From assembly GCA_947473045.1 (NCBI GenBank), contig CANJCO010000002.1, forward strand, positions 1-64,000: DNA of 64,000 nt. The letters are read 5' to 3'. The notes beneath the pieces were generated by a model, which searched no databases, was not told the DNA's origin, and saw only the letters and a program-made list of their open reading frames with translations. Positions 1 to 7,846 of the stretch are shown piece after piece. The position numbers and the translations under genes are program-made. Within the stretch, counting starts at the first letter, position 1. Every line of letters begins with the position of its first letter. Source of the stretch: Myxococcales bacterium (lineage in GTDB: Bacteria; Myxococcota_A; Polyangia; Polyangiales; Polyangiaceae).

Positions 1-629
1 GCAGCAACACCGTGAGCGTGCTGCTCGGCAACGGTAACGGCACCTTCGCGGCGAAGGTCGACTACGCCACCGGCAGCAACCCCACACGTGTCACAATCGC
101 GGACTTCAACGGCGACACGAAGCTCGACCTCGCCGTCACGAACGGCGGCAGCAACACCGTGAGCGTGCTGCTCGGCAACGGTAACGGCACCTTCGCGGCG
201 AAGGTCGGCTACGCCACCGGCAACGGCCCAAGCGGCGTCGCGGTGGGGGACTTCAACGGCGACACGAAGCCCGACCTCGCCGTCACGAACGGCGGAAGCA
301 ACACAGTGAGCGTGCTGCTCGGCGCCGGCAACGGCACCTTCGCGGCCAAGGTCGACTACGCCACCGGCAGCTTTTCTCATGACGTCGCGGTGGGGGACTT
401 CAATGGAGACACGAAACTCGACCTCGCCGTCACGATCGGCAATGGCAGCACAGTGAGTGTCCTGCTCGGTGCCGGCAACGGCACCTTCGCGGCGAAGGTC
501 GACTACGCCACCGGCGGTGTCCCTTATGGCGTCGCGGTGGGGGACTTCAACGGCGACACGAAGCCCGACCTCGCCGTCGCGTGTAGCAGCAGCAGCACAG
601 TGAGCGTGTTACTGAACCAGTGCAAATAA
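1..629 (+). CDS. FG-GAP/VCBS repeat protein, C-terminal part (5' truncated by window edge)
   Basis: The reading frame is open at the left edge and ends at TAA 627-629, so only the C-terminal ~209 residues are visible; the GTG at 12 is internal, not a start. The protein consists of four almost identical 49-residue units of the type SVLLGNGNGTFAAKVDYATG followed by VAVGDFNGDTKPDLAV. The DxNGDxxxD segments are the calcium-binding loops of FG-GAP/VCBS blades, which build an integrin-alpha-like beta propeller, usually in a secreted or surface protein. The units repeat every 147 bp also at DNA level (phases 12, 159, 306, 453, 600), indicating recent duplication or conversion. Function beyond adhesion or surface display cannot be said. 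Confidence 0.85.
   Translation, partial: SNTVSVLLGNGNGTFAAKVDYATGSNPTRVTIADFNGDTKLDLAVTNGGSNTVSVLLGNGNGTFAAKVGYATGNGPSGVAVGDFNGDTKPDLAVTNGGSNTVSVLLGAGNGTFAAKVDYATGSFSHDVAVGDFNGDTKLDLAVTIGNGSTVSVLLGAGNGTFAAKVDYATGGVPYGVAVGDFNGDTKPDLAVACSSSSTVSVLLNQCK
1..629 (+). repeat. 147-bp tandem repeat, four units
   Basis: Near-identical units recur with an exact 147-bp period inside the FG-GAP coding sequence. Each unit encodes one 49-residue propeller blade. Units 1 and 2 share GGCAACGGTAACGG where units 3 and 4 have GGCGCCGGCAACGG or GGTGCCGGCAACGG, so conversion appears to act by pairs. Confidence 0.9.
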
Positions 630-764
630 GCCACCTACGCCCCCCCCCCGCTCCGCCTCGGCGAACAGGTGGGGGCGCGAGCGGTCTGAGCTCGGCCTCG
701 TGAATCGCGGTGCCTCGGGTGCGCACGAGCAGGCCACCGGCATCACGGAAGGCGCAGAACAGCG
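630..764. other. intergenic stretch without recognised gene
   Basis: After the FG-GAP stop there is a C-rich run and GC-rich sequence. Translation of the minus strand gives only low-complexity Arg/Pro-rich peptides. I see no promoter, RNA or gene here; it may be further decayed sequence of the adjacent recombinase remnant. Confidence 0.4.
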
Positions 765-968
765 TCACCATGCGCGGGCGAAGCGCACGTCTTCGGTGGG
801 GAGGGCGAGCGAAGGGCAAGCGGCCTCGAGGGCGGCCACGTCACGGCGGCGAAGCTCGCGGAGCATCGCGTAGACCGCCGCTCCGGTGAGCCGGTGTGCC
901 TTGCTGGCGCGGTCTAACGAAGTGAACAGCGGGCCGGGGGCATCGCCGCGTCCGGCGTCGAGCGGCTC
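765..968 (-). pseudogene. tyrosine recombinase (phage integrase family) remnant
   Basis: Reading the minus strand in one frame from about 968 to a TGA at 765-767 gives RGDAPGPLFTSLDRASKAHR followed by LTGAAVYAMLREL. This matches the segment of XerC/D-like integrases (usual form RGxxPGPLFxxLDRAxxxxRLTGxxVYxxxRxL) just upstream of the catalytic HxLR box. The similarity stops abruptly after MLREL. The HxLR, H/W and Tyr catalytic boxes are absent, and the upstream core-binding domain is missing, so this is a doubly truncated fragment lying directly behind the MYXO-CTERM-like gene. The segment is not in the ORF track because it has no start codon. Identification is from motif memory only. Confidence 0.5.
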
Positions 969-969
969 C

Positions 970-1905
970 CTACTTCGAGGCGCTTCGTCGCCGCCTGGCC
1001 GATCGCGCGCGCGCCGCGATCAGGGTCGCGAAGCCGATCAGCCCGCCGAGGGGCAGGGCGCTGTTGCCGGCGAGTCCGACTGAGCAGCCGCTGCCGTCCG
1101 TGTTGGCCGCCGAAGTGGCTCCCGGCGCGTCGACGCCGGCGTCGCTGGGTGGCGGTGGGACCTCAGGGCCGCGGCAGTCGATGTCGGCGTCGAGGGTGAG
1201 GGGCGGCGGATCGCTCGTCGCGCCTGCGACGTGGAATTGAAATTCCAAATGCCGCTTTTGACTGGGCTCGACTCCTTGACACAAATTGAGCTGGTTTGAG
1301 TCTCCGTCGCCGCTGAAGAAGCTAAACACCGTCGGAACACTGCCGTAGTCGCGCGAGAGCGAGTTGCTTCCATTGGTGATTTCGACTCGGACGACATTCA
1401 AGTAGGCCGTCAACTCCGCCGAGGGCTTGAATACCAACTGGGTGCGTCCGCGCTCGCTCGAAGGCGCCACGGTGACTTCGCCCGCCGTAGTCGGCAGTGG
1501 CTGGGCCGCCGCAGCGATGAAGTTCACCGCGGCAAAGAACTGATCGCCCCCGTCGACGTCGCACGTCGGGCCAAGGCCCACGACGCGCGCGCCTACGGCG
1601 AAGTTCGCGCTCGGTCTCAGCAGCTTGGTGCCGAGCTGGCGGGCGTCGTCGGTCACCGTGAACGTCAGGGTCGGATCTTGACTGTCGGACGGGACGCCGA
1701 GAGTGAGCACGAATCCGGGACTGCTGGTGTCCTTGACGGCGATCGCAGGCAGGTTTGCCGGCACCGCTCCGCCCAGGTGCGGGGCTGTATCGAACGAACA
1801 GTGCGGCGGCGGAAGCGCGACCTCGGCGTAGGCTCCGCCAGCGGTCGCGAGGAGGGCCGCCGCGAGGCTCACGCCTGCGTATTTTGGATAGCTAAAGATA
1901 GTCAC
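970..1905 (-). CDS. secreted protein with MYXO-CTERM-like C-terminal sorting tail
   Basis: A 311-residue protein with an N-terminal signal peptide (hydrophobic [15 protein letters not shown], cleavage likely after AYA) and a C-terminal tripartite tail: a Cys motif (GSGCSVG, ~275-281), a hydrophobic helix ([14 protein letters not shown]) and a basic end ([13 protein letters not shown]). This is the architecture of the MYXO-CTERM sorting signal, which anchors proteins at the myxobacterial cell surface after processing. A Pro/Asp-rich linker ([13 protein letters not shown]) precedes it. The body is beta-rich, with no family I recognise. Only one Cys is present in the tail, where the classic signal usually has a denser Cys/Gly motif. 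The gene is divergent from hisS. Confidence 0.8.
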   Translation of the reverse strand: MTIFSYPKYAGVSLAAALLATAGGAYAEVALPPPHCSFDTAPHLGGAVPANLPAIAVKDTSSPGFVLTLGVPSDSQDPTLTFTVTDDARQLGTKLLRPSANFAVGARVVGLGPTCDVDGGDQFFAAVNFIAAAAQPLPTTAGEVTVAPSSERGRTQLVFKPSAELTAYLNVVRVEITNGSNSLSRDYGSVPTVFSFFSGDGDSNQLNLCQGVEPSQKRHLEFQFHVAGATSDPPPLTLDADIDCRGPEVPPPPSDAGVDAPGATSAANTDGSGCSVGLAGNSALPLGGLIGFATLIAARARSARRRRSASK

Positions 1906-2118
1906 TGTTCGAGGCTACGCTGCCTGCGGCGACTGGACCAGCGCCCCAAAAGTTCTTCGCTCAAAAAACGCACGCCCAACAAAACACGCGAGCCTCGCGC
2001 TCGCAGCGTGAATGATGGGTGCATTGGCCCGGCCGCGCGTTCGGGGCCGCGATCCGATATAAGCTGCGCCCGCGCGGATTTCCCGTCTGCGCCCGCCCGC
2101 CAAGGAGAACCGTTTTCC
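1906..2118. promoter_or_regulatory. divergent intergenic region between the CTERM-like gene and hisS
   Basis: This 213-bp region should hold promoters for both flanking genes. A TATAAG hexamer at 2058-2063 is a plausible -10 for hisS, but no convincing -35 lies 16-18 bp upstream. A strong Shine-Dalgarno AAGGAG sits at 2102-2107, ahead of the hisS ATG at 2119. Confidence 0.3.
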
Positions 2119-3600
2119 ATGTCTGCACAAACCGCCGAAGCCCGCCTCGTGAGGGGATTTCGTGATGTCGAAGCGGCCGAGATCCGGCGCCACGATGCGA
2201 TGATCGCCACGATTCGTGAAGTCTACGAGCGCTACGGCTTCGAGCCGCTCGAGACTCCTGCGTTCGAGTACACCGACGCGCTCGGCAAGTTCCTGCCCGA
2301 TCAGGATCGCCCGGGCGCGGGTGTCTTTTCGGTGCTCGACGACGACGAGGCGTGGATGAGCCTGCGCTACGATCTCACTGCGCCGCTCGCCCGCTACGTC
2401 GCGCAGAACTACGAGAGGCTGCCCAAGCCGTACCGCCGCTACGCGACTGGCTCGGTCTTTCGCAACGAAAAGCCAGGGCCGGCGCGCTTTCGGCAGTTCA
2501 CGCAGTTCGACGCCGACACCGTGGGCACCGAGAGCCTCGCGGCCGACGCGGAGCTGTGCATGCTCGCAGCCGATACGTTCGAGGCGCTGGGCATTCGGCG
2601 CGGCGACTATGTCGTGAAGCTGAGCCACCGCAGGCTCCTCGACGGGGTGCTCGAGGCCATCGGCGTCACCGCCGCGACTGATCCGGAAGGCACGCAGCGG
2701 CTCGCCGTGCTCCGCGCGATCGACAAACTCGACCGCCTCGGAAATTCAGGCGTTTTCGCCCTGCTAGGCGCGGGCAGAAGAGACGAGTCGGGCGACTTCA
2801 CCAAGGGCGCCGGGCTCGCCGCCGACGCCATCGCGGTCGTCATGCGTTTCGTCGGAGCGACCGCCGAGAACATCGACGCTGCGCTAGGCACGGCCCACGC
2901 GCTCGTCGCGTCGTCGGAAGTTGGCCGCGCGGCCGTGGAGGACCTCCGCCAAATCGGCGCGCTGCTCACCGCGGCAGGTTACGGCCCCGATCGCGTGCGG
3001 TTCGACTCGACCGTGGTTCGCGGGCTCGAGTACTATACAGGGCCTGTCTTCGAGGCCGAGCTGACCTTCGAAGTCGCCGGCGACGACGGCGCGCCGATCC
3101 GCTTTGGGGCGGTGGGCGGCGGCGGTCGCTACGACGATCTCGTCGCGCGCTTTTTGGGCCAGCGCGTCCCCGCAACGGGCTTTTCGATTGGCGTCTCGCG
3201 CCTTCAGACCGCGCTCGCGCACTTGAAAAAAGATGAGCCTGGGGCGGCCTCGGGGCCAGTCGTTGTGCTCGTCATGGACCGGGCGGAGCTACCGAAATAC
3301 CAGGCGCTCGTGCAGACCCTTCGCCAGGCCGGCATCCGCGCCGAGATGTACCTCGGCAGCTCGGGCATGAAGCCGCAAATGAAATACGCCGACCGGCGCG
3401 GCAGTCCGTGCGTGGTGATTCAAGGGTCGAACGAGCGCGCAAACGGCGAAGTTCAGCTCAAGGACCTCGTCGAAGGCGCGAAAGCGGCCGCGTCGATCAA
3501 AGACAACAAAGAGTGGAAAGACGCGCGGCCTGCGCAGATCACCGTGAAAGAGGCCGATCTCGTCGAAGCCGTTCGGGCCATCGTCGCGCGGCACGCGTAG
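2119..3600 (+). CDS. hisS: histidyl-tRNA synthetase, alphaproteobacterial/divergent type
   Basis: Charges tRNA-His with histidine (class II aminoacyl-tRNA synthetase, cytosolic). The listed ORF starts at 1678, but the AAGGAG site and homology place the start at ATG 2119, giving 493 residues. Motif 2 is [14 protein letters not shown] (114-127). The substrate loop reads [15 protein letters not shown], with Asp where E. coli-type enzymes have LRPEGT. The histidine-A motif is [15 protein letters not shown] and motif 3 is [16 protein letters not shown]. These are signatures of the divergent HisRS of Caulobacter-like Alphaproteobacteria and not of the usual bacterial enzyme. The GLEYYTG and motif-2 residues argue against HisZ. 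A tRNA-His gene with matching unusual identity elements lies convergently 65 bp downstream. Confidence 0.95.
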   Translation: MSAQTAEARLVRGFRDVEAAEIRRHDAMIATIREVYERYGFEPLETPAFEYTDALGKFLPDQDRPGAGVFSVLDDDEAWMSLRYDLTAPLARYVAQNYERLPKPYRRYATGSVFRNEKPGPARFRQFTQFDADTVGTESLAADAELCMLAADTFEALGIRRGDYVVKLSHRRLLDGVLEAIGVTAATDPEGTQRLAVLRAIDKLDRLGNSGVFALLGAGRRDESGDFTKGAGLAADAIAVVMRFVGATAENIDAALGTAHALVASSEVGRAAVEDLRQIGALLTAAGYGPDRVRFDSTVVRGLEYYTGPVFEAELTFEVAGDDGAPIRFGAVGGGGRYDDLVARFLGQRVPATGFSIGVSRLQTALAHLKKDEPGAASGPVVVLVMDRAELPKYQALVQTLRQAGIRAEMYLGSSGMKPQMKYADRRGSPCVVIQGSNERANGEVQLKDLVEGAKAAASIKDNKEWKDARPAQITVKEADLVEAVRAIVARHA

Positions 3601-3616
3601 CGCCGCGAAATCGGGC

Positions 3617-3660
3617 AAAAAAAGCTCCGACGTCGGGCCTTTGGGGCGCGTCGTCGGAGC
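3617..3660 (-). terminator. rho-independent terminator of tRNA-His
   Basis: On the minus strand the perfect 9-bp inverted repeat GCTCCGACG / CGTCGGAGC (3652-3660 with 3624-3632) is followed directly by seven T residues (A run 3617-3623 on the plus strand). It lies just after the 3' end of the tRNA. On the plus strand no T run follows, so it serves the tRNA and not hisS. Confidence 0.85.
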
Positions 3661-3664
3661 GACC

Positions 3665-3741
3665 TGGTACCAGCTCTCGGGGTCGAACCGAGGACCTCTA
3701 GATCCACAATCTAGCGCTCTAACCAACTGAGCTAAGCCGGC
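3665..3741 (-). tRNA. tRNA-His (anticodon GTG), lacking G-1, with A73
   Basis: The minus strand folds into a complete cloverleaf: acceptor GCCGGCT / AGCTGGT (with G1-U72 and G4-U69 wobbles), D arm GCTC-AGTTGGTTA-GAGC, anticodon stem CTAGA / TCTAG with loop TTGTGGA (anticodon GTG), variable AGGTC, T arm CTCGG-TTCGACC-CCGAG. The discriminator is A73, followed by encoded CCA (3665-3667). Canonical bacterial tRNA-His encodes an extra G-1 opposite C73. Here the preceding base is T and position 73 is A. G1-U72, A73 and U20a are the features reported for the divergent Caulobacter-type tRNA-His. Moving G1 to -1 would break the D-arm and T-arm spacing. Confidence 0.95.
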
Positions 3742-3846
3742 ATGCAGCCAAGGCTTCCTATGAGCCGCGGACGAAAAAAGCCAGCACAAAACGCGCGGCT
3801 CGCGCGCGCGGCGGCGCAGCGGCCCCGGCGAAGGGCGCGGCGGGCC

Positions 3847-4638
3847 TCACTCGAACGCGACGCGGCCCCATCGCGCGCTCCTGTGAAAGTTGCCCTGCCG
3901 CTTGAGCGGCGACCACGCATTCGCCACGCTTTGGCCGTCGCGAAACGCGTAGAGGTTGAGGCGCCAGACCTCTCCCGGGGCAGGCGGCACGGCGACGCGC
4001 GCCTTGCCCAGCGCGCTCCACGGAATGGCCACCTCCACCGTGTAGAAGCGATCCGCGGAGACCACCGAGCCCACTTCGGCCTTCGACGACCACTCCTGAT
4101 GCCCGAACACTTTGCCGCCCGCCGCCTCGGTGATGGGCGCGTTGTAGTCGTCCCAGTGGGTGTCGAACGTGGCGCCCTTCGTGTCGAACTGCAGCTCGTA
4201 GTAGTCGCGGTTGTCGGGCAGATCGCCCGGCTTGAGCATCACCTCGACGGCGCTCGATTTCTCCCAGCAGTGCGGGTCGATTTCGGTGCGCTCGAACGGC
4301 GCCACGGGCGAGGCGTCGCGCACCACGAACCCGAGGTAGAGGGCGCGCGCATCCCAACCCACCCGCGCGAAGCTGCCCGCGAGCGGCGAAGTGTCGGGCG
4401 CTCCCTGACCCGCGTCGACGAACGGGCCGAGCACGGAAGCGCCGGCCCACGCAGCGTCGTCGAGCTTGCCGTCGATGGTCGGCGGAGTGGCAAAACGGCT
4501 GATTTTAGCCGCAGCTCCGCTCACTGTGCCGTCGCCTGCGACCCGCGCCGGACCGGCCGAGGCCCATCCCGGATCTTCGCGCTTCGCGCAGGAAAGGACA
4601 GCGAGGAGGGCAGCGGCGGCGACGGCGTGACGGTGCAT
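3847..4638 (-). CDS. CBM9-like domain lipoprotein
   Basis: A 263-residue lipoprotein starting at the ATG at 4638; the listed ORF start at 4956 runs antisense into the next gene. The signal peptide ends in the lipobox VLSC. The mature part starts with a short linker, then ISRFATPPTIDGKLDDAAWA, the opening strand of the family-9 carbohydrate-binding (DOMON-like) fold seen in secreted sugar-binding proteins. Later segments (YLGFVVRD, YYELQFDTKGATFDTHWDDY, YTVEVAIPWSAL, WRLNLYAFRDG) fit the same fold. It probably sits on the outer membrane and binds a carbohydrate or other ligand. It is divergent from the GH57 gene (60-bp gap), so a link to glucan metabolism is possible but unproven. Confidence 0.8.
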   Translation of the reverse strand: MHRHAVAAAALLAVLSCAKREDPGWASAGPARVAGDGTVSGAAAKISRFATPPTIDGKLDDAAWAGASVLGPFVDAGQGAPDTSPLAGSFARVGWDARALYLGFVVRDASPVAPFERTEIDPHCWEKSSAVEVMLKPGDLPDNRDYYELQFDTKGATFDTHWDDYNAPITEAAGGKVFGHQEWSSKAEVGSVVSADRFYTVEVAIPWSALGKARVAVPPAPGEVWRLNLYAFRDGQSVANAWSPLKRQGNFHRSARWGRVAFE

Positions 4639-4698
4639 GGCTGACCGAACATCGTACACCGCCGCGCGTGAGACGTGTGTGGTAGGGTGCGCGCGCCG

Positions 4699-6333
4699 AT
4701 GCTGAGCTCTTCCCCGAACGGTTACCTCGCGATCGTCCTTCACGCGCACTTGCCGTTCGTGCGCCATCCCGAGCACGCGCGTCACCTCGAAGAGCGCTGG
4801 TTCTACGAGGCGCTGATCGAGTGCTACCTGCCGCTGATCGACGTCTTCGATCGGCTGTCGGCCGAGGGCGTGCCTTTCGAGCTCACGATGAGCCTCACGC
4901 CGCCGCTCGCGGCGATGCTTCGCGATCCGCTTTTGTGCGAGCGCTTCGAAGGCCACCTCACGCGCCTCGAAAACCTCGCCGAGGCCGAGATGGTCCGGCT
5001 CTACGGTGACGACGCGTTCGCGCCACTAGCTGTATTTTACAGGCAGGAGCTCGCCCGCGTTCGCGCCGTCTGGCAGCGGCACGGCGGCGACGTCGTCGGC
5101 GCGCTCGTCAAGCACTGGGACGCCGGCCATCTCGAGCTCATCACGTGCTCGGCGACGCACTGCTATCTGCCGGGCATGCTCCCGGCGCCCGAGGGCATTC
5201 GTCCGCAGCTCGAGCTCGGCGTGCGCGCCTTCGAGACAGTGACCGGACGCAAACCCGAGGGCATGTGGCTGCCCGAGTGCGCGTTCGACCCGGCGTTCGA
5301 CGCCGACATCGCCGCTGCGGGAATTCGCTTCACGCTGCTCGACACGCACGGGCTCACGCGCGCCAATCCCGCGCCGCCGTTCGGCGAGCACGCGCCGATC
5401 ATCTCGCCCGCGGGCGTGGCCTTCTTTGCGCGCGATCAGGAGTCGAGCCGCGCGGTCTGGTCGCGCGAACAGGGCTATCCGGGCAACGCGTACTACCGCG
5501 ATTTCTACCGCGACATCGGCTTCGACCTGCCCGAAGAGCACCTCTACGGAGAGGTCGTCGGCGACGGAAACCGCTTGATGACCGGCATCAAATATCACCG
5601 CATCACAGGCGAGACGCAGAGCAAGCTGCCCTACATTCCCTCGGTCGCCAAAGAGCGCGCGTGGGCCGACGCCGGCGACTTCGTGGCCAAGCGCAGGGCG
5701 CAGCTCGCAACGCTCCGCGCCTCGATGGACGTCGCGCCGATTGTGGTCTCGCCCTACGACGCAGAGCTGTTTGGCCACTGGTGGTACGAGGGGCCGATGT
5801 TCCTCGAGGCGCTGTTTCGAAGGCTCCCCGAAGCGGAAGGCGAGGCCGAGGCGATCACGTTGCGGCGCTACCTCGGCATCTCCCAGGTGCACGTGCGCTC
5901 GACACCCGCGGCCTCGTCGTGGGGCGCCGGTGGCTACGGGGGCGTGTGGGTGGGGCCCGAAGCCTCCTACACGTGGCGTCACGTTCACCACGCCACGCGG
6001 CGCGTGGGCAAGCTCGCGCGCGAGCACAGGGCCGTCACCGGCGACGTCGGTCGCGCCCTCGATCAGGCGATTCGCGAACTGCTGCTGCTTCAGTCGAGCG
6101 ACTGGAACTTCATTCTGAAGACCGGCACGGCAATGGGCTACGCGCAGGCACGCATTCGCGCGCACGTGGCGAGGCTCGGCCGGCTCGCTTCGATCGTTGA
6201 GCGCGGATCGATCACCGCGGACGAGCTGGTGTGGCTCGATGACGTGTCGTCCCGCGACAATTTCCTGGCTCACTTCACAGGAGCCCAGTTGCGGGCGCAC
6301 TTCGAAGACGAGCGCGCCTACGCGCAAGTGTGA
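4699..6333 (+). CDS. GH57 1,4-alpha-glucan branching enzyme-like protein
   Basis: A 544-residue glycoside hydrolase family 57 protein of the branching-enzyme subgroup, which makes alpha-1,6 branches in glycogen. The GH57 region 1 motif LHAHLPFVRHP is at ~15-25, region 3 is GMWLPECAF (nucleophile Glu) and region 4 is SPYDAELFGHWWYEGP (acid Asp). The C-terminal DUF1957 helices include SSDWNFILKTGTAMGYAQ. The length fits bacterial GH57 branching enzymes (520-560 residues). I chose ATG 4699 because homology begins at NGYLAIVLHAH. The 3' end overlaps the convergent lipoprotein gene by 16 bp. Confidence 0.9.
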   Translation: MLSSSPNGYLAIVLHAHLPFVRHPEHARHLEERWFYEALIECYLPLIDVFDRLSAEGVPFELTMSLTPPLAAMLRDPLLCERFEGHLTRLENLAEAEMVRLYGDDAFAPLAVFYRQELARVRAVWQRHGGDVVGALVKHWDAGHLELITCSATHCYLPGMLPAPEGIRPQLELGVRAFETVTGRKPEGMWLPECAFDPAFDADIAAAGIRFTLLDTHGLTRANPAPPFGEHAPIISPAGVAFFARDQESSRAVWSREQGYPGNAYYRDFYRDIGFDLPEEHLYGEVVGDGNRLMTGIKYHRITGETQSKLPYIPSVAKERAWADAGDFVAKRRAQLATLRASMDVAPIVVSPYDAELFGHWWYEGPMFLEALFRRLPEAEGEAEAITLRRYLGISQVHVRSTPAASSWGAGGYGGVWVGPEASYTWRHVHHATRRVGKLAREHRAVTGDVGRALDQAIRELLLLQSSDWNFILKTGTAMGYAQARIRAHVARLGRLASIVERGSITADELVWLDDVSSRDNFLAHFTGAQLRAHFEDERAYAQV

Positions 6334-6869
6334 AACGTCAGGCCCGCTGCGCTCGCGTTGCCAGTGCACTTGCCCGGGCACTCGGGCGCGTTCGCCGGAT
6401 CGCAGACGACGGCCCCCACCGTCTTCACGCAGCTCGCGGCGCTCGCGCAGTGGGTTGCGTCGATCACGCCCGGGGCACCTGAGCTGCAGCACACCGAGCC
6501 CGACGGGCAGTCGGCCGAGTCGTCGCAAACGAACTTGTGGGCCTCGCCGGCGTCGGGCGCGGCGCAGTTCAGCGCGCAGCTGTACTGCCATGCGTTTTGC
6601 TGTCCGCGCGCGCAGCATGGCAGGGTGTTGTCGCACGCTTGAGGTCCGCAGGAGACTCCCGGATCCGGCGGCGCGGCCTCGGCGCCCGCGTCGGCGGAGG
6701 CGTCGGCTGCGGCCTCGTTCGGAGCGTCGGTCGGCGCATCGTCCGATGCATCACCCCCCGCTTCGCCGCAGCCCGAGTCGCACGCACCTGGGTCGCCGAC
6801 CTGCGTCGCCGGATCGCTGCACGCCGCCAAAACGCCTGCGACCATGATCGATAGCGCGCGCATCATCAC
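6318..6869 (-). CDS. Cys-rich lipoprotein of unknown function
   Basis: A 183-residue protein with a short signal peptide and lipobox (GVLAAC). A low-complexity Asp/Ala linker (DASDDAPTDAPNEAAADASA) follows, then a Cys-rich domain with patterns such as CDNTLPCCARG, CDDSADCPSGSVCCSS and CDPANAPECPGKC. Proteins with this layout are common and uncharacterised in myxobacteria and likely form disulfide-stabilised surface domains. Three consecutive Met codons leave the exact start uncertain by two residues. The last 16 bp overlap the GH57 gene tail to tail, so transcripts would be antisense at their ends. Confidence 0.8.
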   Translation of the reverse strand: MMMRALSIMVAGVLAACSDPATQVGDPGACDSGCGEAGGDASDDAPTDAPNEAAADASADAGAEAAPPDPGVSCGPQACDNTLPCCARGQQNAWQYSCALNCAAPDAGEAHKFVCDDSADCPSGSVCCSSGAPGVIDATHCASAASCVKTVGAVVCDPANAPECPGKCTGNASAAGLTFHTCA

Positions 6870-6955
6870 GCTCCACTATCCGCCGCGCGCGTGCGGCTGG
6901 CAAGCGGCGCCGCCAGTTGCTTGCCGAGGGCGCCCCGTTCGGGCACAAAGGTGCG

Positions 6956-7846
6956 ATGAAGCTCGCCGGGACGTTCACCGCGCTCGTTACCCCGTTTTTT
7001 GACGACGCCGATCAGGGTATCGACTGGGCGGCGTTCGACGCGCTCATCGATCAACAAATCGAAGGCGGCATCACCGGGCTCGTGCCGTGCGGGACGACGG
7101 GCGAGTCGCCGGCCCTGTCGCACGACGAGCACGCCGCCGTCGTGGCGCGCACGATCGCGCGGGCGAAGGGCAGGGCGCTCGTCATTGCGGGCACGGGCAG
7201 CAACGCCACGCGCGTCGCGGTGCAGTCGTCGCGTGAAGCCGAAGCCGCCGGGGCCGACGCGGTGATGGTGGTCGTGCCCTACTACAATAAACCCACCCAG
7301 GAAGGCCTGTTTCGCCACTTCGTGGAGGTCGCGCGCGCGGTCTCGTGCCCGGTCGTCGTCTACAATATTCCGGGTCGCTCCGGCGTTGACCTCTCGGCCG
7401 ATACCCTCGCGCGCATTGTCGCGGCCGCGCCCAACGTCGTCGCGACGAAAGAGGCGACCGGCAACGTCTTGCGCGCGCAGGAGCTGGTGCGCCGGCACGG
7501 CGACCGCCTCACCGTGTTGTCGGGCGACGACGCGCTCACGCTGCCCATGATCGCGTGCGGCGCGCAGGGCGTTATCAGCGTGGCGTCGAACCTGCTGCCG
7601 CGGTCGGTGGGTGACGTGACGAGCGCTGCGCTCGCGGGTGATTTTGCGGGCGCGCGCGCCAAGCATCAGGCGCTGCTGCCGCTGTACGAGGCCATGTTCG
7701 TCGAAGCCAATCCCGGCCCCGTGAAGACCGCGCTGTCGCTTCGGGGGCGCATGTCGGCTGCCGTACGCGGTCCGCTCGCGCCGGTGTCGGAAGCCACCCG
7801 CGCGCTCGTGGCGAGCGCGATGTCGCCGTTCGAGGGGTCGCTGTGA
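6956..7846 (+). CDS. dapA: 4-hydroxy-tetrahydrodipicolinate synthase
   Basis: Condenses pyruvate with aspartate semialdehyde, the first committed step to diaminopimelate and lysine. The 296-residue TIM barrel starts at ATG 6956, after AAAGG at 6947-6951; the ORF start at 6917 is upstream. Visible motifs are GTTGES (46-51), the catalytic Tyr in VVVYNIPGR (Y137) and the Schiff-base Lys in VVATKEATG (K165). The last codons overlap the dapB start by 4 bp (GTGA), so the two genes are translationally coupled and catalyse consecutive steps. Confidence 0.97.
   Translation: MKLAGTFTALVTPFFDDADQGIDWAAFDALIDQQIEGGITGLVPCGTTGESPALSHDEHAAVVARTIARAKGRALVIAGTGSNATRVAVQSSREAEAAGADAVMVVVPYYNKPTQEGLFRHFVEVARAVSCPVVVYNIPGRSGVDLSADTLARIVAAAPNVVATKEATGNVLRAQELVRRHGDRLTVLSGDDALTLPMIACGAQGVISVASNLLPRSVGDVTSAALAGDFAGARAKHQALLPLYEAMFVEANPGPVKTALSLRGRMSAAVRGPLAPVSEATRALVASAMSPFEGSL

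Noticed and set aside
1-629. The 147-bp repeats as a CRISPR-like or mobile array
   Set aside because: The unit is wholly coding and corresponds to one FG-GAP blade.
2024-2063. TTGGCC...TATAAG as hisS promoter
   Set aside because: Spacer of 28 bp is incompatible with a sigma-70 promoter; only the -10 is kept as weak.
1678-2118. N-terminal extension of HisRS in the ORF track
   Set aside because: Antisense to the CTERM-like gene, no homology, and a strong Shine-Dalgarno precedes ATG 2119.
2119-3600. The hisS gene could be hisZ
   Set aside because: GLEYYTG, motif 2 Arg residues and the full anticodon-binding domain are present; HisZ lacks these.
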